Assembly (NCBI GenBank): GCA_018370615.1
Contig: JAGZAC010000085.1
Span: forward strand, 1 to 7,023
DNA length: 7,023 nucleotides
Direction: 5' to 3'
Source: Clostridiales bacterium
Lineage (GTDB): Bacteria > Bacillota > Clostridia > Oscillospirales > CAG-272
The notes beneath the pieces were generated by a model. That model had not been told where the DNA came from. It saw only the letters and a list, made by a program, of their open reading frames with translations, and ran no database searches. Both the position numbers and the translations under genes were made by a program. Below, one piece after another: positions 5,407 to 7,023 of the stretch; within the stretch, counting starts at the first letter, position 1, and each line of letters opens with the position of its first letter.

Positions 5407-6243
5407 ATGAAAAAAATTTCATTGAATCTACGCCTGTTTGGCGAGGATGGCGCTGGCGAAGGCGTCGCACAAAGTGGCGAAGGGTCCAGTGCGCAGACAG
5501 AGGACTGTGCTGCAGAACAGTCTGAAAAAGAAAAAGGGCATACAGGCGGCAAAAAAAAGGCAGTGCGAAAAAGTCACCGTTCGGCCGCACCGGTTGGCGG
5601 CGGGGATGCGGCTTTTTTCCCTCGGATAGGAGAGGAATCCGACAGGGAAGAAACGCCCGCAGATAATGGTGAGCAGACGCCTTATATTGAAGGAGAAACT
5701 GCGGAGGAAGTGCCGCCGTCTCAAAAAGGAATGCTGCCACGTGGGGCAATGCGCATTGTACAGAGCCTTGCCGCTGCCTATCAACTGCAGGAAACGGATC
5801 TTGATGGAATTGCAGATGCATTTTGCCGAACTGAGATAAAAAATGCGTTGGAAGAAAGACTGCGCCGACGCAATGCAGCAAAGCAGTATAAAGCGTTTCT
5901 GGGGGAGGCTGAGGAGCTGTCCAAAAAAGTGCGTGGATTCGATTTGAAGGCGGAATTATCTGACAGACGCTTTCGGGGAATGCTTCGCGCGGGCTTTTCT
6001 ATGGAAGAAGCATGGCGGGCAGTGCATTTTGATCAGCTGCTGGGCACCGTTGTACGGCAGGCTACGGAAAAGGGAGCAAGGGAAGCGGCAGAACGCCTTC
6101 GCAGGGAGGCCGCACGGCCTGATGAAAACGGAGTCAAGGGTCAATCGGGAATCTCTCGGAAGACCAGCGTCGAGCATCTGACCGGGCGTGGAATCCGGGA
6201 TATTCTTCGTCGGGTGGAAAACGGCGCAAAAGTAAAATTCTGA
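5407..6243 (+). CDS. Phage capsid scaffold-like protein
   Basis: A 278-residue protein directly before the capsid gene, the usual place of a head scaffold. It opens with MKKISLNLRLFGED, a form of the LNLQLFA-type leader seen in many Firmicutes phage structural proteins. Residues about 13-110 are low-complexity, acidic and Gly/Ser-rich, interrupted by a basic patch KKKAVRKSHR (49-58). Residues about 111-235 are predicted helical and rich in Glu/Arg/Ala, with GFDLKAEL, GMLRAGFSMEEAWRAVHFD and a charged helix EKGAREAAERLRREAARP. The tail holds RPDENGVKGQSG and RDILRRVENGAKVKF, resembling the C-terminal blocks of proteins found beside N4-gp56 capsids. ATG at 5407 has TGAGG 5 nt upstream; an in-frame ATG at 5311 adds 32 unrelated residues and no ribosome site. 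Scaffolding would guide capsid assembly and normally leave the particle. The role is inferred from position, composition and remembered family blocks. Confidence 0.68.
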   Translation: MKKISLNLRLFGEDGAGEGVAQSGEGSSAQTEDCAAEQSEKEKGHTGGKKKAVRKSHRSAAPVGGGDAAFFPRIGEESDREETPADNGEQTPYIEGETAEEVPPSQKGMLPRGAMRIVQSLAAAYQLQETDLDGIADAFCRTEIKNALEERLRRRNAAKQYKAFLGEAEELSKKVRGFDLKAELSDRRFRGMLRAGFSMEEAWRAVHFDQLLGTVVRQATEKGAREAAERLRREAARPDENGVKGQSGISRKTSVEHLTGRGIRDILRRVENGAKVKF

Positions 6244-6272
6244 TTCCGCATCAGCGGAGAAAGGAAGAAAAT

Positions 6273-7023
6273 ATGACAAAAGTATGCGATGAGGTTTTGG
6301 ACTTGCAGTTGTTTGGAGCAGGAGACGTAGTGCACGGTACACAGGCATTTGTAAATGCCAATGCACCGGAAAGCAGTACGGCTTATGTGTCGACGCCGGG
6401 CAGTGAAAGCGGCTTGTCTGCAGAAATGAAGACGTTTTACGACAAGACGCTCATTGAACTTGCCGGCCCGAGTCTCGTGTTTGACCAGTTTGGTCAGAAG
6501 CGCCCCATTCCGCAAAATGGCGGCAAAACCATTGAATTCCGTAAGTTTTCCAGTCTGCCGAAGGCATTGACGCCCATCACTGAGGGTGTGACTCCTACCG
6601 GCAGCAAGCTGACAGTTGTTCCTGTGACCACTACTGTAGATCAATACGGTGATTATGTGGAACTGACGGACATGATTGAACTGACCAGTGTGGATCCTAT
6701 CGTTGTGGAAGCCACAAAGCAGCTGGCGGATCAGGCGGGCAGAACCATTGACACTGTTGTACGCAATCAGATTCTTGGCGGCACCAACGTATATTACTGT
6801 CCTGAAGTATCTTCCAGCGGAACGGAAACGGAAATTACTTCCCGTTCCGATCTTAGCGCAAATGCAAAGCTTCGGGTGAAGGATGTATTCAAGGCTGCGG
6901 CTATCCTGAAAGCGATGAATGCGCCCTCTATCGACGGCTCTTATGTAGCCGTGATTCACCCCTACGTAGCATATGACCTGATGCAGGATGCGGAAGGTCA
7001 GTGGCTGGATATTCAGAAATATA
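6273..7023 (+). CDS. N4-gp56 family phage major capsid protein (3' partial)
   Basis: The first 250 codons of a major capsid protein that continues past the window. The start ATG has AAGGAAG 5 nt upstream and follows the scaffold stop by 29 bp, so the two genes are probably co-transcribed. It opens with a leader containing VLDLQLFG (residues 8-15). Family-like features follow: a region beginning FYDKTLIELAGPSLVFDQFGQKRPIP (56-80, containing the recognisable LVFDQFGQKRPIP), GKTIEFRKFSSLPKALTPITEGV-type sequence (85-106) with its TITEG-like block, QYGDYVELTDMIE (124-136), the helix ATKQLADQAGRTIDTVVRNQ (147-166) and VAVIHPYVAYDLM (225-237). These fit the N4-gp56 group, which adopts the HK97 capsid fold. 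The protein would form the icosahedral shell. No frameshift or early stop is present in the visible part, so it could be functional. The family call is from recognition, not a search. Confidence 0.87.
   Translation, partial: MTKVCDEVLDLQLFGAGDVVHGTQAFVNANAPESSTAYVSTPGSESGLSAEMKTFYDKTLIELAGPSLVFDQFGQKRPIPQNGGKTIEFRKFSSLPKALTPITEGVTPTGSKLTVVPVTTTVDQYGDYVELTDMIELTSVDPIVVEATKQLADQAGRTIDTVVRNQILGGTNVYYCPEVSSSGTETEITSRSDLSANAKLRVKDVFKAAAILKAMNAPSIDGSYVAVIHPYVAYDLMQDAEGQWLDIQKY

Larger units (their letters stand above)
5407..7023 (+). mobile_element. Phage head module (prophage or prophage remnant), left edge
   Basis: Two adjacent + strand phage structural genes, a scaffold-like protein and an N4-gp56-type major capsid protein, run to the window end. 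Terminase, portal, integrase and a repressor are all absent on the left, where the neighbour is the host gene deoB. The boundary must lie between 5249 and 5406. No duplicated attachment sequence can be recognised without the other end. It could be an intact prophage with an unusual order, a deletion remnant, or a retained capsid locus. Confidence 0.7.

Noticed and set aside
5438..5629. A frameshifted second product in the scaffold gene from the +1 frame
   Set aside because: The main frame continues without interruption to a family-like C-terminus, and the alternative frame has no domain. Slippage at the A8 run stays only a minor possibility.
6141..6959. A 272-residue open frame antisense to the scaffold end and capsid gene
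   Set aside because: Its length comes from the codon bias of the sense strand. The sense strand encodes recognisable capsid motifs and the antisense peptide shows none.

Overview
The window looks like chromosomal DNA of a Gram-positive, low-to-mid GC Firmicute of the class Clostridia, probably a gut-type Oscillospiraceae or Christensenellaceae relative. The evidence is a MecA adaptor (ClpC partner, Firmicutes-specific), a PadR/HAAS/DUF4097 cassette, purine-rich AGGAGG ribosome sites, sigma-A-like promoters, and a GC-rich palindromic intergenic repeat of a type I associate with these genomes. The taxonomy is inferred and no search was run.

Layout. (1) 2-826, + strand: the 3' part of a class I fumarase alpha-subunit gene, cut by the window edge and closed by a bidirectional hairpin terminator. 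(2) 911-1085: a full copy and a half copy of a palindromic repeat. (3) 1104-2927, - strand: a tightly overlapping three-gene operon, PadR repressor -> HAAS-domain (DUF1700) membrane protein -> DUF4097 beta-repeat envelope protein. It is read from a near-consensus promoter (TTGACA-N17-TATAGT) whose -10 box lies inside a 7-7-7 dyad, so PadR autorepression is likely. (4) 3035-3249: a second copy of the same repeat, in the same orientation, plus a diverged half copy. (5) 3294-3842, - strand: mecA. (6) 4058-5248, + strand: deoB (phosphopentomutase) with its own promoter and a perfect 18-bp terminator stem. (7) 5407-7023, + strand: the start of a phage head module, with a scaffold-like protein followed by an N4-gp56-type major capsid protein that runs off the window.

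How the parts relate. Fumarase, MecA and DeoB are ordinary host functions: dicarboxylate metabolism, proteolysis adaptor, and nucleoside or pentose salvage. The PadR cassette is a self-contained envelope-sensing or remodelling unit that is probably silent until PadR is released. The most noteworthy feature is the capsid module. It begins only about 160 bp after a host housekeeping gene, with no integrase, terminase or portal gene in between. It may therefore be a truncated prophage, a rearranged one, or a retained (domesticated) capsid locus. The window ends too early to decide. No RNA genes, CRISPR arrays or insertion-sequence transposases were seen.
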